Assembly (NCBI GenBank): GCA_964558485.1
Contig: CAZLED010000003.1
Span: 1-64,000 of the forward strand
Direction: 5' to 3'
DNA length: 64,000 nucleotides
DNA from: UMGS1696 sp964558485
GTDB taxonomy: Bacteria > Bacillota > Clostridia > Oscillospirales > CAG-272
The stretch's first letter is position 1; every line of letters begins with the position of its first letter. The translations under genes and the position numbers were made by a program. The notes below the pieces were generated by a model. That model was not told where the DNA came from, made no database searches, and worked only from the letters and a program-made list of their open reading frames with translations. Shown here one piece after another: positions 16,151 to 24,972 of the stretch.

Positions 16151-16828
16151 ATGAAACTACGTAGTTGTATTCTGTTTGTGATCGTGTTCTGTCTTGTGTC
16201 CTGCACTTCCACCGAGTTGGAGGTAGACCCGGCACGATTCACACCACTGACAATCGGTGTATTGGAATACGATGCAGATACGGATAACTCCCGTATGCAC
16301 GAAATGCAGATTGGGGAAACCGTGACCACGCAGATGGGTTGTATGTACGGTACGGATGATACGTATAATATCAACCTATATTTTGCTTACAATGGCGGTA
16401 CCTGTACCCTGATTTCCGACAACGAAGACGTGCAGATCAGCAGAGGACAAAATGCGGAGCTGTTTACACAGGAAAATTTCCTGGAATGGGAAAAACGTAC
16501 CTTTGGGTTTGAGGATTCTCTGAACAACGAGGGCTATTTTGCCATCAATCCTTTGGGTTCGAACCATGGGCATACCTGGCTCTATACCCATGAGATGGAA
16601 ATCTTTTACAACGAACTGCGAGATGAACCGGCTGGCAGAGAGTATTGGCTAACGGCTACAGCCTTTGACCAGACAGAGAAAAAGACCATTGTGACTGCCA
16701 AACTCAAGATCGTACAACGACCCTATGAAAACAAACCGGAAATTGCAAAATACGATAAATCTCCTCTGTTTGACATAACACTTGTAGAATACACCTTAGA
16801 CGATATGTATCGTATGATGCTGGAATGA
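16151..16828 (+). CDS. Hypothetical lipoprotein
   Basis: Predicted lipoprotein of 225 aa. A short n-region (MKLRS), hydrophobic core and lipobox L-V-S-C place the lipidated Cys at residue 18. The mature part is acidic and Tyr-rich, with no membrane helix and no motif I recognise. Its length and beta-rich look suggest a single globular extracellular domain. AAAGGAGG lies 8 bases upstream of the ATG. It is a single-gene unit with its own promoter and a downstream terminator shared with the convergent hydrolase gene. Codon use is more AT-rich than in the neighbouring exporter genes, hinting at a different history. Confidence 0.75.
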   Translation: MKLRSCILFVIVFCLVSCTSTELEVDPARFTPLTIGVLEYDADTDNSRMHEMQIGETVTTQMGCMYGTDDTYNINLYFAYNGGTCTLISDNEDVQISRGQNAELFTQENFLEWEKRTFGFEDSLNNEGYFAINPLGSNHGHTWLYTHEMEIFYNELRDEPAGREYWLTATAFDQTEKKTIVTAKLKIVQRPYENKPEIAKYDKSPLFDITLVEYTLDDMYRMMLE

Positions 16829-16835
16829 GAATAGA

Positions 16836-16866
16836 AAAAGGGTACCCACCTGGGTGTCCTTTTTTA
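16836..16866. terminator. Bidirectional terminator between convergent genes
   Basis: AAAAGG-GTA-CCCA and TGGG-TGT-CCTTTTTT arms sit between the lipoprotein stop (16828) and the stop of the minus-strand hydrolase gene (16864). Confidence 0.75.
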
Positions 16867-17301
16867 TTCCCCAAATACATACCCACCATCCGCATACCAT
16901 ACCGACCGCAGCGTTCGTCCCGTGTCTCCCCCACCGTAGCCCAGCGCACCACCGGTTGGGTCCAGTCCATCTATGGCATACCCCACCGCCGCTTTTGCTT
17001 GTGCCAATATTTTCTCCTCCGGTGGCCGTGCGATGCGCCCCGTGTCCGTGCAGGCCAAAAAATCCGCCGACCAGATCACCTGTGCCGCCGTGAGCCCATT
17101 TTGCTCCATCCGATGTAAGATCACCGCCGCCAATGCGATCTGCACCCCAAAGGATGCCTCCGGACATTCCGCCGCCACCGCATGGGCGATCTGCTCCTTG
17201 GCCGTTTCCGAGACCAAAGCCGGTGCAGCACCTGTGGATGTGGCGCAGAGCAGTACCGCAAGCAGAAGTGCTGGCAGAACCGTGAGCCATTTTGCCGCCA
17301 T
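16864..17301 (-). CDS. SleB/CwlJ-like cell-wall hydrolase, secreted
   Basis: Exported protein of 145 aa. A signal peptide (residues 1-25) is followed by one Hydrolase_2 (SleB-type) domain, which in spores acts as a lytic transglycosylase on cortex peptidoglycan. Visible family features are the A-x-E-C-P-E-A-S-F-G-V-Q-I-A-L-A-A-V-I-L stretch containing the catalytic Glu position, and D-P-T-G-G-A-L-G-Y near the C-terminus. There is no peptidoglycan-binding repeat, so it is a minimal version. AGGAGGAAC lies 8 bases before the ATG. Presence of this family is a hint, not proof, of sporulation. Confidence 0.8.
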   Translation of the reverse strand: MAAKWLTVLPALLLAVLLCATSTGAAPALVSETAKEQIAHAVAAECPEASFGVQIALAAVILHRMEQNGLTAAQVIWSADFLACTDTGRIARPPEEKILAQAKAAVGYAIDGLDPTGGALGYGGGDTGRTLRSVWYADGGYVFGE

Positions 17302-17535
17302 TGTTTGTTCCTCCTGAAAATCATCGTTTCATGTATAGGATGCCCCAAACACGCAAAACCATACTGCTTCTGCAGAAATCGTAAAATTTATGAAAAAATT
17401 TATAATTTCCCTCTACCATTTTGCGTCCATATGGCGTATACTATAGTATATGCATATTAAAGTGGGATTTGTGTCCAATTTGCTGGAAGCGGACACAGCT
17501 TCTGCCCAAGATCCATAGAGAATGGAGTGAACTAT

Positions 17536-18060
17536 ATGGAACAACATACCAAACGAAAGATCCGTATCGAGATCGCCGGCGTGAACCTGATGCTGGTGAC
17601 GGACGAAGATGACACCTTTGTGGAAAACGTGGCCGCACAGGTCAACGAAAAAATGGAAGCGATCCTCCGTGGCGGCATTCGCTCCGGTACATCCACGATG
17701 GATGCGGCGCTGCTCTGTGCCATCGATTCGGTGGGAGATCGTCTGAAGGCGGAAAAACGGGTCCGCAACCTGGAAGCACAGCTTTCCCTGTACGAGGTCA
17801 ATATGCGGAACATGAAGGAAGAGCTGGAAAAATACCAGTCTGCACCCACGGCCGATGCCAGCGCTGCACCCGATGGCGATGGGTTTGCCAAGCTCAGCCA
17901 GACCCTGCGGGAAAACGGCGGTGCGGAAGCAGAGGATAAGATCCGCACACTGGAAAAATATCTGGACAGCAAGAAATCCGGACAGGACAGCGGTATGTCC
18001 CGGGAAGAGAAGATCCGGTACATCGAATCCCTGCTCCGGGGCAACGAAGAGGATAGTTAA
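17536..18060 (+). CDS. zapA: Cell division protein ZapA
   Basis: FtsZ-associated factor that bundles FtsZ at the Z-ring. The first ~85 residues match the ZapA domain (K-I-R-I-E-I-A-G near the start, then a V-x-V-A-A-x-V-N-E-K-M helix). They lead into a coiled coil (about residues 80-110) and a charged, low-complexity C-terminal half longer than in most Firmicutes ZapA (174 aa against about 85-130). An in-frame GTG at 17527 is possible, but the ATG at 17536 has GGAG 8 bases upstream and is preferred. The U32 peptidase gene follows 48 bases later, a gene order common in Firmicutes. Confidence 0.88.
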   Translation: MEQHTKRKIRIEIAGVNLMLVTDEDDTFVENVAAQVNEKMEAILRGGIRSGTSTMDAALLCAIDSVGDRLKAEKRVRNLEAQLSLYEVNMRNMKEELEKYQSAPTADASAAPDGDGFAKLSQTLRENGGAEAEDKIRTLEKYLDSKKSGQDSGMSREEKIRYIESLLRGNEEDS

Positions 18061-18108
18061 GGTTGCAAAGCAGACAGTGACAGAAAGCAGCAGAGGGTAC
18101 ATAGACAA

Positions 18109-20367
18109 ATGGAAATCATAGAAAATCGGACGGGCAGAGCAGGTCTGCCGGAGCTATTGTCCCCGGCCGGCTCCCCGGAAGCGTTGACGGCTGCGCTCTC
18201 TGCCGGTGCAGATGCCGTGTATTTTGGTGGTGCGGCCTTCTCCAACCGGATGCGGGCCCGGAACTTTGACGACGATGAGCTGACCGATGCCATCCGGGAG
18301 ACCAGACGCTGGGGCGTGCGCTCCTACATCACCATCAATACACGAGTCCGGGACAGCGAAATGCGGGACGTGCTGACCCTGGCAGACAAGCTGGTCGCTG
18401 CCGGGGCCGATGGATTTATCGTCGCCGACATGGGGATCGCTGCCCAGCTCCATAGTCGCTACCCGGACGTCCATCTCCACGGCAGTACCCAGATGACCCT
18501 CATGCGTGCCGACGACGCCAAAGCCTTGTTGGACTGCGGCTTTACCCGGATGGTGGTGCCACGGGAAATTTCGCTTGCGGAGCTGACGGCGCTGGTGCAG
18601 GAAAGTCCATTGGAGATCGAAATGTTCCTACATGGTGCGTATTGTGTGTCGGTGTCTGGGCAGTGTCTCATGAGCTGGGTCATGGGCGGCAGAAGCGGCA
18701 ACCGTGGGGAATGTGCCCAGCCTTGCCGGATGGCCTATCGTCTGGAACGCACGAAGACCTTTGGCGATATGGCACCGGACAAAAAGCACCTGCCCAATGT
18801 GGGCTCCCGGAACGCTGCCGACTATCCCCTGAGCCTGAAGGATATGTGCCTGGCAGGACAGATCCCGGCGCTGATCCGGAGTGGTGTGGCGTCGCTCAAG
18901 ATCGAAGGACGACAAAAACCGGCACCCTATGTGTACGGCGTGACCCGGATCTATCGTACCCTGTTGGACGAGGGACGCTGTGCCACACCGGAGGAGCTCC
19001 GGCAGCTGGATGCACTGTTTTCCCGTGGCGGCTTTTCCGATGGCTATTTCCGTTCCAGTGGGGACGTACACGCCTACCGGAATATGGGTGGGATCCGTCC
19101 TACCACAGAGGAGCAGCTGCAGGAGAAGACGGAGACAGAGACCGTCACCAAATTCGACCTGTCCCAGCGGGCCGACCCATGCACCGGCACATGGACCCTG
19201 CATAAAGAGGTACCGGCCACGCTGACCATGACCCATGTGCCCACCGGTATCTCTGTGACCGCTGCCGGAGACGTGCCGCAGGTGGCCACCGGCAATCCGG
19301 TCACACGGGAAAGCATTCTGAAAAACCTGGCCAAGCTGGGTGGTACGCCATTTTGTTGGGAAAAGGATATGCCCCAGACCCACATCGACGAGGGACTGTG
19401 GATGCCCATGTCGGCGGTGAATGCCCTGCGCCGTGCTGCAGCAGAACAGTTGGAGACGGCTGTGTGTGCGTCCCGGCTGCTGTATGATCCGCACGACCAG
19501 ACACAAAAGGGCACACCGTACCAGCACCATGCCGATGCCATTCCGGCATTCCCCGGAGATCGTTCGCCTGCTGTGGCCGTATTGACCGACCGGCGGCAGT
19601 GGTGCGACGAAATGGCCGATCTCTTTGAGACGGTATATGTGCCGGTCAGCGACTATCTGCGCTGGGCAAAGGAAGGCGCGGTGCCGGAGATGGTGGGGGC
19701 CGACCTGCCGCTCATGTGCTTCGATACCGCAAAGATGACCGCATGGGTGGATGCGCTGGCCGATGTGGGCTGCCGAAAAGCACAGTTCCACAGTCCCGGT
19801 CAGTTGCTGCTGCTGAAACAGAAGGGCATCCACGCCACCGGTTCCTTCCGGTTGAATCTGTGGAACAGCGATGCCATGGACTGGTGGTACCAGCGTGGCG
19901 CCGATCGGTTGACCGCTTCGCCGGAGCTGTCGCTGGGGAACCTGCGTACCCTGGCAGAAAACGGTACGCCCGGCGGTGCTATCGTGTACGGCCACATTCC
20001 CCTGATGCACACGGAGCGTTGTGTGCTGGCGGCTGTGCCCAAGGTGCAGGACAAGTCCAAAAAGCTGGTCATTCCCTGTGGCGGTCTGGGTGGCCGAATG
20101 GCAAACATGGAACCGGCTGCCAAAGGCTGTGGTGCTTGCCAGGGCAGACTCATCGACCGGACAGGCTGTGCGTTCCCCATGATGGCGAAAAACGGGGAGA
20201 CCGTCATTTACAATAGTCTGCCCCTGTGGATGGCCGACAAAATGACCACGCTGCCGTCTTTGACCCATCGGGTGTTCCTTTTCACCATCGAATCGGTGGA
20301 CGAGATCCGGTCGGTGCTGCAGGATACCATGGCCGGTGTGCGCCGTGTGGGTCGCCGGATCAAATAA
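18109..20367 (+). CDS. U32 family peptidase/tRNA-rRNA hydroxylation protein, long form with DUF3656
   Basis: Cytoplasmic protein of 752 aa. The N-terminal U32 barrel (about residues 12-300) starts with E-L-L-S-P-A-G-S-P-E and contains the family signature E-M-F-L-H-G-A-Y-C-V-S-V-S-G-Q-C with its cysteines. DUF3656 and the U32 C-terminal portion follow. Members of this group (E. coli RlhA/YdcP, TrhP; B. subtilis YrrN/YrrO relatives) are needed for hydroxylation of C2501 in 23S rRNA or U34 in tRNA; the exact RNA target here cannot be told. A conserved C-G-A-C-Q-G near residues 680-690 may help hold an Fe-S cluster. It lies between zapA and dut, close enough to be one transcript. Confidence 0.88.
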   Translation: MEIIENRTGRAGLPELLSPAGSPEALTAALSAGADAVYFGGAAFSNRMRARNFDDDELTDAIRETRRWGVRSYITINTRVRDSEMRDVLTLADKLVAAGADGFIVADMGIAAQLHSRYPDVHLHGSTQMTLMRADDAKALLDCGFTRMVVPREISLAELTALVQESPLEIEMFLHGAYCVSVSGQCLMSWVMGGRSGNRGECAQPCRMAYRLERTKTFGDMAPDKKHLPNVGSRNAADYPLSLKDMCLAGQIPALIRSGVASLKIEGRQKPAPYVYGVTRIYRTLLDEGRCATPEELRQLDALFSRGGFSDGYFRSSGDVHAYRNMGGIRPTTEEQLQEKTETETVTKFDLSQRADPCTGTWTLHKEVPATLTMTHVPTGISVTAAGDVPQVATGNPVTRESILKNLAKLGGTPFCWEKDMPQTHIDEGLWMPMSAVNALRRAAAEQLETAVCASRLLYDPHDQTQKGTPYQHHADAIPAFPGDRSPAVAVLTDRRQWCDEMADLFETVYVPVSDYLRWAKEGAVPEMVGADLPLMCFDTAKMTAWVDALADVGCRKAQFHSPGQLLLLKQKGIHATGSFRLNLWNSDAMDWWYQRGADRLTASPELSLGNLRTLAENGTPGGAIVYGHIPLMHTERCVLAAVPKVQDKSKKLVIPCGGLGGRMANMEPAAKGCGACQGRLIDRTGCAFPMMAKNGETVIYNSLPLWMADKMTTLPSLTHRVFLFTIESVDEIRSVLQDTMAGVRRVGRRIK

Positions 20368-20390
20368 GGTTTTGCAAATAGGAGTATAGT

Positions 20391-20828
20391 ATGCGTATCA
20401 AAATACAAAAGCTGCGGGACAATGCCACCTTGCCGGCGTATCAATCGGCGCTGGCAGCCGGTGCCGACCTGTATGCCGCTATCGAAGCACCTCTCACCCT
20501 GGCACCCGGCGCACGAACACTGGTGCCCACCGGGATCGCCGCACAGCCGGAACGGGAAGACTGCGTACTGCTGCTGACGGCAAGAAGCGGATTGGCGGTG
20601 AAAAAAGGCGTGACCCTGTCCAATGGCGTGGGCGTGATCGATGCAGATTACCGTGGTGAGATCGGTGTGGGTCTGGTGAATCTGGGCAGCGAAGATGTCA
20701 CCATCCAGCCCGGTGACCGCATTGCCCAGCTGCTGGTGGTGCCCATTGTGCGTGCAGATTTTACAGAAGTAGAATCACTGGACGAGACCGAACGGGGCAG
20801 CGGCGGCTTCGGACATACGGGTGCGTGA
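20391..20828 (+). CDS. dut: dUTP diphosphatase
   Basis: Trimeric dUTPase (145 aa) that hydrolyses dUTP to dUMP and pyrophosphate, keeping uracil out of DNA. All five family motifs are present in order: A-G-A-D-L-Y-A; A-R-S-G-L-A-V-K-K-G; N-G-V-G-V-I-D-A-D-Y-R-G-E-I; G-D-R-I-A-Q-L-L-V; and the C-terminal R-G-S-G-G-F-G-H-T-G arm that closes the site. AGGAG is 7 bases upstream of the ATG. Its stop abuts the start of the DUF4321 gene, so the genes are co-transcribed. Confidence 0.96.
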   Translation: MRIKIQKLRDNATLPAYQSALAAGADLYAAIEAPLTLAPGARTLVPTGIAAQPEREDCVLLLTARSGLAVKKGVTLSNGVGVIDADYRGEIGVGLVNLGSEDVTIQPGDRIAQLLVVPIVRADFTEVESLDETERGSGGFGHTGA

Positions 20829-20829
20829 G

Positions 20830-21081
20830 ATGCGAAGAGGATTTTGGATGACCCTGCTGTTTGTCTGCGCCGGGATCGTGGTAGGGTCCATGGTGGGTGA
20901 GCTGACCGCCGGTGTCCCGGTGCTGCAGTGGCTGTCCTACGGCCTGGATTTCGGTACCGCCGCACCGGTGACTGTGGACCTGCACGTCCTGGAATTGACC
21001 TTCGGCATCACCGTACGGATCACCGTATCGCACATCGTTTTTGTGGTCCTGGCGATCATTGTGGGACGGAGAGTGGAGTAA
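20830..21081 (+). CDS. DUF4321 small membrane protein
   Basis: Protein of 83 aa with two hydrophobic helices (about residues 5-27 and 60-80) flanking a short extracytoplasmic stretch rich in G, L and T. It matches the Firmicutes DUF4321 family by size, layout and its usual place just upstream of maf-mreBCD. Function is unknown. A GTG at 20821 inside dut is a possible earlier start; the ATG one base after the dut stop is preferred. Confidence 0.75.
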   Translation: MRRGFWMTLLFVCAGIVVGSMVGELTAGVPVLQWLSYGLDFGTAAPVTVDLHVLELTFGITVRITVSHIVFVVLAIIVGRRVE

Positions 21082-21084
21082 GGC

Positions 21085-21119
21085 AGAAGTCAGAGATCAG
21101 AAGTTAGAAGTCAGAAGTG
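21085..21119 (+). repeat. AGAAGTY heptad repeat after stop codon
   Basis: Four to five AGAAGTY-like units (AGAAGTC, AGAAGTT, AGAAGTC, AGAAGTG) starting 4 bases after the stop of the DUF4321 gene, on its coding strand. Confidence 0.85.
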
Positions 21120-21625
21120 TGGAGAGTTGTGGGAGCGTTCGTTAATGAAGAATGAATGGTGAATAATGAATAATTGTGGTGGAAATAGCTACGCTATTTC
21201 GAATTGTTTCTAACGTGTAGCTGAGACGGGAAGATAACCACGAAGACGTTGGACGGGTTTTGCAATTCCTATATACACCGGCGTTTGGCTCTATCACAAA
21301 ACGTGCGCCGAGCTTGACCGCTCCACCATAAAGCCCTGTCTAAGCGCAGCGCCGTACGGTATACCTCCACTCCCGCTGCAGAACCGTCCCATCACTCAAC
21401 GAAGTTGAGTGGGTGCACACCCAACAACCCGACACTGACGCCACTGGAACCAGATCGGTAACGCTCTGCCTGCAGTGACAAAATGTCAGCGCACCAATGC
21501 CCAAAAAGTTTTTGCCGTACTTAGCGCAGCTAAGTACAGCTTTTTCAAAAAGCCGCGTCTCTCCTCCCAAACGTCGAGGATTACGAACGTAACCTCAGTA
21601 CTACTACCGTAACCTGCAAGAAAGG
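21120..21625. other. Non-coding gap with a cluster of short hairpins
   Basis: No gene with a ribosome site is seen. The stretch holds several small palindromes, each with a short centre: GAAATAGC-TAC-GCTATTTC (about 21181), CACTCAAC-GAA-GTTGAGTG (about 21395), GTACTTAG-CGCAG-CTAAGTAC (about 21520) and TTACG-AA-CGTAA (about 21580). No clear promoter for maf was found in it. Confidence 0.6.
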
Positions 21626-22234
21626 ATGAAAAAAAGAAAAATGGAACAAATGAAGGATAAGCTGGTGCTGGCTTCCGGGTCTCCCAGACGGCACGAAATA
21701 CTGGATACGGCAGGGCTGCCCCATGTGGTGCGGGTGTCCCATGTTGACGAATCGACGGTGTCGTACTGTGTGGGAAAGCCGGAAGAATACGTCATGGCAC
21801 TGGCAGAGCTCAAGGGCAGCGTGGTACCGCCAATGGACGGGGAAGTGGTGCTGTCCGCCGATACCGTGGTGTATGTGCCGGAGACCAAAGAAGTGTTGGG
21901 CAAACCCAAGGACCACGACGACGCTCTGCGGATGTTTTACCTGATGTCCGGCAAGACCCATAAGGTCATCACCGGTGTGTGCCTGCAGGACTGGACGGGA
22001 CAAAAGATCACCTTTGCCGCCACCACCGAGGTCACATTCCGACCCTTGGACGAGGACGAGATCGAACACTATATCCGGACCGCAAACCCCTACGATAAGG
22101 CAGGTGCCTATGGGATCCAGGAGGAAGCCTGCGTCTTTGTACGGGAGATCCGTGGAGAATATACCAATGTCGTGGGATTGCCCATCACTGCCGTGTACGA
22201 GGCACTGCGAAAAATGGAGGACGAGCGTACATGA
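21626..22234 (+). CDS. maf: Maf family nucleotide pyrophosphatase
   Basis: House-cleaning pyrophosphatase of 202 aa that hydrolyses modified or non-canonical nucleoside triphosphates; overexpression blocks septation in Bacillus. Family motifs are L-A-S-G-S-P-R-R near the N-terminus, S-A-D-T-V-V (catalytic Asp region), L-G-K-P and the D-K-A-G-A-Y-G-I-Q segment. The first ATG (21626) lies immediately after AAAGG, so internal ATGs at 21641 or 21650 may be the true start; the domain begins at about residue 12 in any case. The stop overlaps the mreB start (ATGA), indicating coupling. Confidence 0.93.
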   Translation: MKKRKMEQMKDKLVLASGSPRRHEILDTAGLPHVVRVSHVDESTVSYCVGKPEEYVMALAELKGSVVPPMDGEVVLSADTVVYVPETKEVLGKPKDHDDALRMFYLMSGKTHKVITGVCLQDWTGQKITFAATTEVTFRPLDEDEIEHYIRTANPYDKAGAYGIQEEACVFVREIRGEYTNVVGLPITAVYEALRKMEDERT

Positions 22235-23232
22235 AAAGCATCGGGATCGACCTGGGTACCGCCAATACCCTGGTCTATATGAAAGGACGCGGCATCGTGC
22301 TGCGTGAGCCTTCGGTGGTGGCCGTGGAAGCCAAAAGCCGGAAGGTCGTGGCAGTGGGCAGCGAAGCCAAAATGATGCTGGGCAAGACCCCCGGCTCCAT
22401 CGTGGCCATGCGTCCCTTGAAGGATGGGGTCATCGCCGAATTCGATATCACCGCCGCCATGCTCCACCACTACTTCAAAAAAATATCCGGCAATACCATC
22501 ATGAGCCGACCCAAGGTCATGATCTGTATCCCCTATGGCGTCACCGAAGTGGAACGCCGTGCCGTGGAGGACGTGACCCTGGAGGCCGGTGCCCAGTCGG
22601 TGGCGCTTATCGAAGAACCCATCGCAGCAGCCATCGGCAGTGGTCTCCGTGTGGACGACCCACGGGGCTGCATGATCGTCGATATCGGCGGCGGTACCAC
22701 CGAGGTGGCCGTACTGTCCCTGGGTGGCATCGTCCTGTCTACATCCCTGCGCATCGCCGGTGACGAGCTGGACGAAGCCATCATTGCCTACATCAAACGC
22801 CGGTACAATATCCTCATCGGGGACGTGACCGCCGAGATCCTGAAAAAGCGCATCGGCAGCGTCCACCCGGCAGCCGACCGTGGTTCCATGAGCGTGCAGG
22901 GTCGGAATCTGCTCAACGGCCTGCCTGCCATCGTGTCCATTTCCTCTGCGGAGATCCGGGAAGCCATGAGCGATCAGGTGGAGCATATCGTGGAAAGCAT
23001 CCGTACCACACTGGAAAATACCCCACCGGAGCTGGCATCGGATATCTACGACACCGGCATCATGCTGTCCGGCGGCGGCGCTATGCTGGCTGGATTGGAT
23101 CTGCTGATCTCCCGGATCACGGGCATCCGTACCGTGGTTGCCAAGGGCCCCATCGACTCCGTTGTCATCGGCATCGGTCGGTGCATCGAAACCGAAGGAC
23201 TCCACGGCAGCATCCGGTACCGGACACGATGA
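22231..23232 (+). CDS. mreB: Rod-shape-determining actin homologue MreB
   Basis: Cytoskeletal ATPase (333 aa) that directs lateral wall synthesis at the membrane. The actin-fold motifs are visible: phosphate-1 (G-I-D-L-G-T-A-N-T-L), phosphate-2 (I-V-D-I-G-G-G-T-T-E) and the adenosine-binding stretch (I-M-L-S-G-G-G-A-M-L). Length and start match the family. It starts in an ATGA overlap with maf and precedes mreC and mreD, the standard mre cluster, so the organism is probably rod-shaped or ovoid. Confidence 0.97.
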   Translation: MKSIGIDLGTANTLVYMKGRGIVLREPSVVAVEAKSRKVVAVGSEAKMMLGKTPGSIVAMRPLKDGVIAEFDITAAMLHHYFKKISGNTIMSRPKVMICIPYGVTEVERRAVEDVTLEAGAQSVALIEEPIAAAIGSGLRVDDPRGCMIVDIGGGTTEVAVLSLGGIVLSTSLRIAGDELDEAIIAYIKRRYNILIGDVTAEILKKRIGSVHPAADRGSMSVQGRNLLNGLPAIVSISSAEIREAMSDQVEHIVESIRTTLENTPPELASDIYDTGIMLSGGGAMLAGLDLLISRITGIRTVVAKGPIDSVVIGIGRCIETEGLHGSIRYRTR

Positions 23233-23237
23233 GGGAA

Positions 23238-23286
23238 AGGCAGAAGTGAGAGGGCAGAGGTCAGAAGTTAGAAGTTAGAAGTCAGA
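23238..23286 (+). repeat. AGAAGTY heptad repeat after stop codon
   Basis: AGAAGTG, AGAGGTC, AGAAGTT, AGAAGTT, AGAAGTC units start within about 10 bases of the mreB stop, on the coding strand, within the mre operon. Confidence 0.85.
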
Positions 23287-23423
23287 CGTACGAAAATGCA
23301 ATGCAAGTGTGGGGCAGAGGTTAAAGCGGGCGTTTGTGTAAGGACACGGAAATGTACCTGTGAAGCATGAAGTATGTTGGAAACGTTCGTGCTTGACCGC
23401 TCTGTTCTAAAAATAAACCAATT

Positions 23424-24260
23424 ATGAAACAGTTTTTCAAAAATCGATTTTTCTATATCATGACCGTGCTGGCGCTGCTGGTGACCATCGTACCCATGGT
23501 GTTTTACCAGATGGGCGTGTCCTTTGTGTTCCGGGATGCTGTGAACGTGCTGCTGACGCCCATGCAAAAGGTCTTCCAGGCGGCCGTGGATGCGGTGGAC
23601 GGATTTGCTGCCTACTTCTACAAATTCGACGATCTGGTGGAAGAGAATATCGCCTTGAAGGAAGAGGTGGCAGAGCTGCAGGCCCAGATCTACGACAACC
23701 GGGAAATGGAAGAAATGTACGCCTGGATGAGCGGCTTCCTGGAAATGAAACGGCAGCACATGGACTACAGCATGACCGAAGCCTCTGTCACCGGTCGGGC
23801 CAGCGGTACCTATTCGTCGATGCTGAAGCTGGACGTGGGCACCGGCGCCGAGATTGCCATCGGTATGCCCGTGGTCACCGAATCCGGCATCGTGGGGCAG
23901 ATCACCGAGGTGGGCTACAGCTCCTCGATGGTGACGACACTTGTCGAAGCCCAATCCGCCATCGGTGCCTACGTGGAGCGGACCGGTGAGGCCGGTATCG
24001 CCCAAGGAGACATCCAGCTGACGGAAAAGGGACTGGTGAAAATGGAGCTGTCGTCGGATACCGCCACGCAGATCGGCGACCGGATCCTGTCTGCCGGCAC
24101 CGGGGACGTGTACCCACGGGGACTGGTCATTGGCTACGTGCAGTCCATGGAGGTCAATCCCTACACCCGGACAAAAACCGTGTACATCCAGTGCGCCGTT
24201 GCCACCGCCGGACTGAGCCACGTGATGATCCTGACCGACTTTGCGTTATCCGTAAAGTAG
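23424..24260 (+). CDS. mreC: Rod-shape-determining protein MreC
   Basis: Bitopic membrane protein of 278 aa linking MreB to wall synthases. One N-terminal helix (about residues 8-30), a coiled coil (about 68-100, E-N-I-A-L-K-E-E-V-A-E-L) and the tandem beta-barrel MreC domain (about 115-270, with G-M-P-V-V-T-E-S-G-I-V-G-Q) occur in the usual order. The gap from mreB is unusually long (about 190 bases) and holds a heptad repeat, but no clear promoter is seen. The ribosome site is weak. Confidence 0.93.
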   Translation: MKQFFKNRFFYIMTVLALLVTIVPMVFYQMGVSFVFRDAVNVLLTPMQKVFQAAVDAVDGFAAYFYKFDDLVEENIALKEEVAELQAQIYDNREMEEMYAWMSGFLEMKRQHMDYSMTEASVTGRASGTYSSMLKLDVGTGAEIAIGMPVVTESGIVGQITEVGYSSSMVTTLVEAQSAIGAYVERTGEAGIAQGDIQLTEKGLVKMELSSDTATQIGDRILSAGTGDVYPRGLVIGYVQSMEVNPYTRTKTVYIQCAVATAGLSHVMILTDFALSVK

Positions 24261-24340
24261 CGTTACGATAAAGCAGTCGGGACACAGAGCATGAACCCAT
24301 CGTCACGATCCATACGAAAACCATAGAAAGGAGACGACCC

Positions 24341-24913
24341 ATGAAACTGCCGGAATCCCTGCAGGAGAACCTGCGTGGCTGGCGACTGCGTGCCTCCATC
24401 GAGATCGAACCCATCATTCGTGCGCTGGTCTGCCTGGTGCTGATCTCCTTTTTTGCCCTGCTGCAGACCACGCTGTTCGCCCGGTTTCGTCCCTTTGGTG
24501 CGGTGCCGGATCTGCTGCTGCCGCTGGTGGTGGCCATCGCTATGACTGCCCGGGAAAAATGGGGTGCCGTCAGTGGCATCATGGCAGCCTTTCTCATCGA
24601 ATCCTTGGGCGGCGCATCGGTGACCATTCTGGCGCTGCTGTATATGCCGGTGGGCTATATCTGCGGCCTGCTGACCGTGTACTATTTCCGGGACGGTCTG
24701 GCGGTGCGTGCCCTGTATACCGTGGTGACGGCACTGGCAAAGGCGCTGTTCAATCTGGTGATCTTAGCCATGTCCATGCCCAGCGTCAGCTTGCCCCAGG
24801 CATTCTGGTACGTGGTGATCCCGGAATTTTTTGCTACGGTGCTGTTTGCCTTTCTGCCCCATCTGGCGGTCAGGTATGCGTTCCGGCTGACCGAAGGAAA
24901 AAAAGAAAAATAA
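24341..24913 (+). CDS. mreD: Rod-shape-determining membrane protein MreD
   Basis: Polytopic membrane protein of 190 aa, longer than the usual 160-170 owing to an N-terminal cytoplasmic stretch of about 30 residues. Five to six hydrophobic helices follow, as expected for MreD, with the family-like F-A-L-L-Q-T-T-L-F-A-R-F-x-P-F-G-A-V-P-D segment. GGAGACGACCC precedes the ATG. It completes the mreBCD cluster; the dihydrouridine synthase gene follows 59 bases later. Confidence 0.85.
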   Translation: MKLPESLQENLRGWRLRASIEIEPIIRALVCLVLISFFALLQTTLFARFRPFGAVPDLLLPLVVAIAMTAREKWGAVSGIMAAFLIESLGGASVTILALLYMPVGYICGLLTVYYFRDGLAVRALYTVVTALAKALFNLVILAMSMPSVSLPQAFWYVVIPEFFATVLFAFLPHLAVRYAFRLTEGKKEK

Positions 24914-24972
24914 GCTGCGCAGTGGGTCGTTTGTCCTGCTGCGTGACATCGTTTGATAAATAAAGGAAATAC

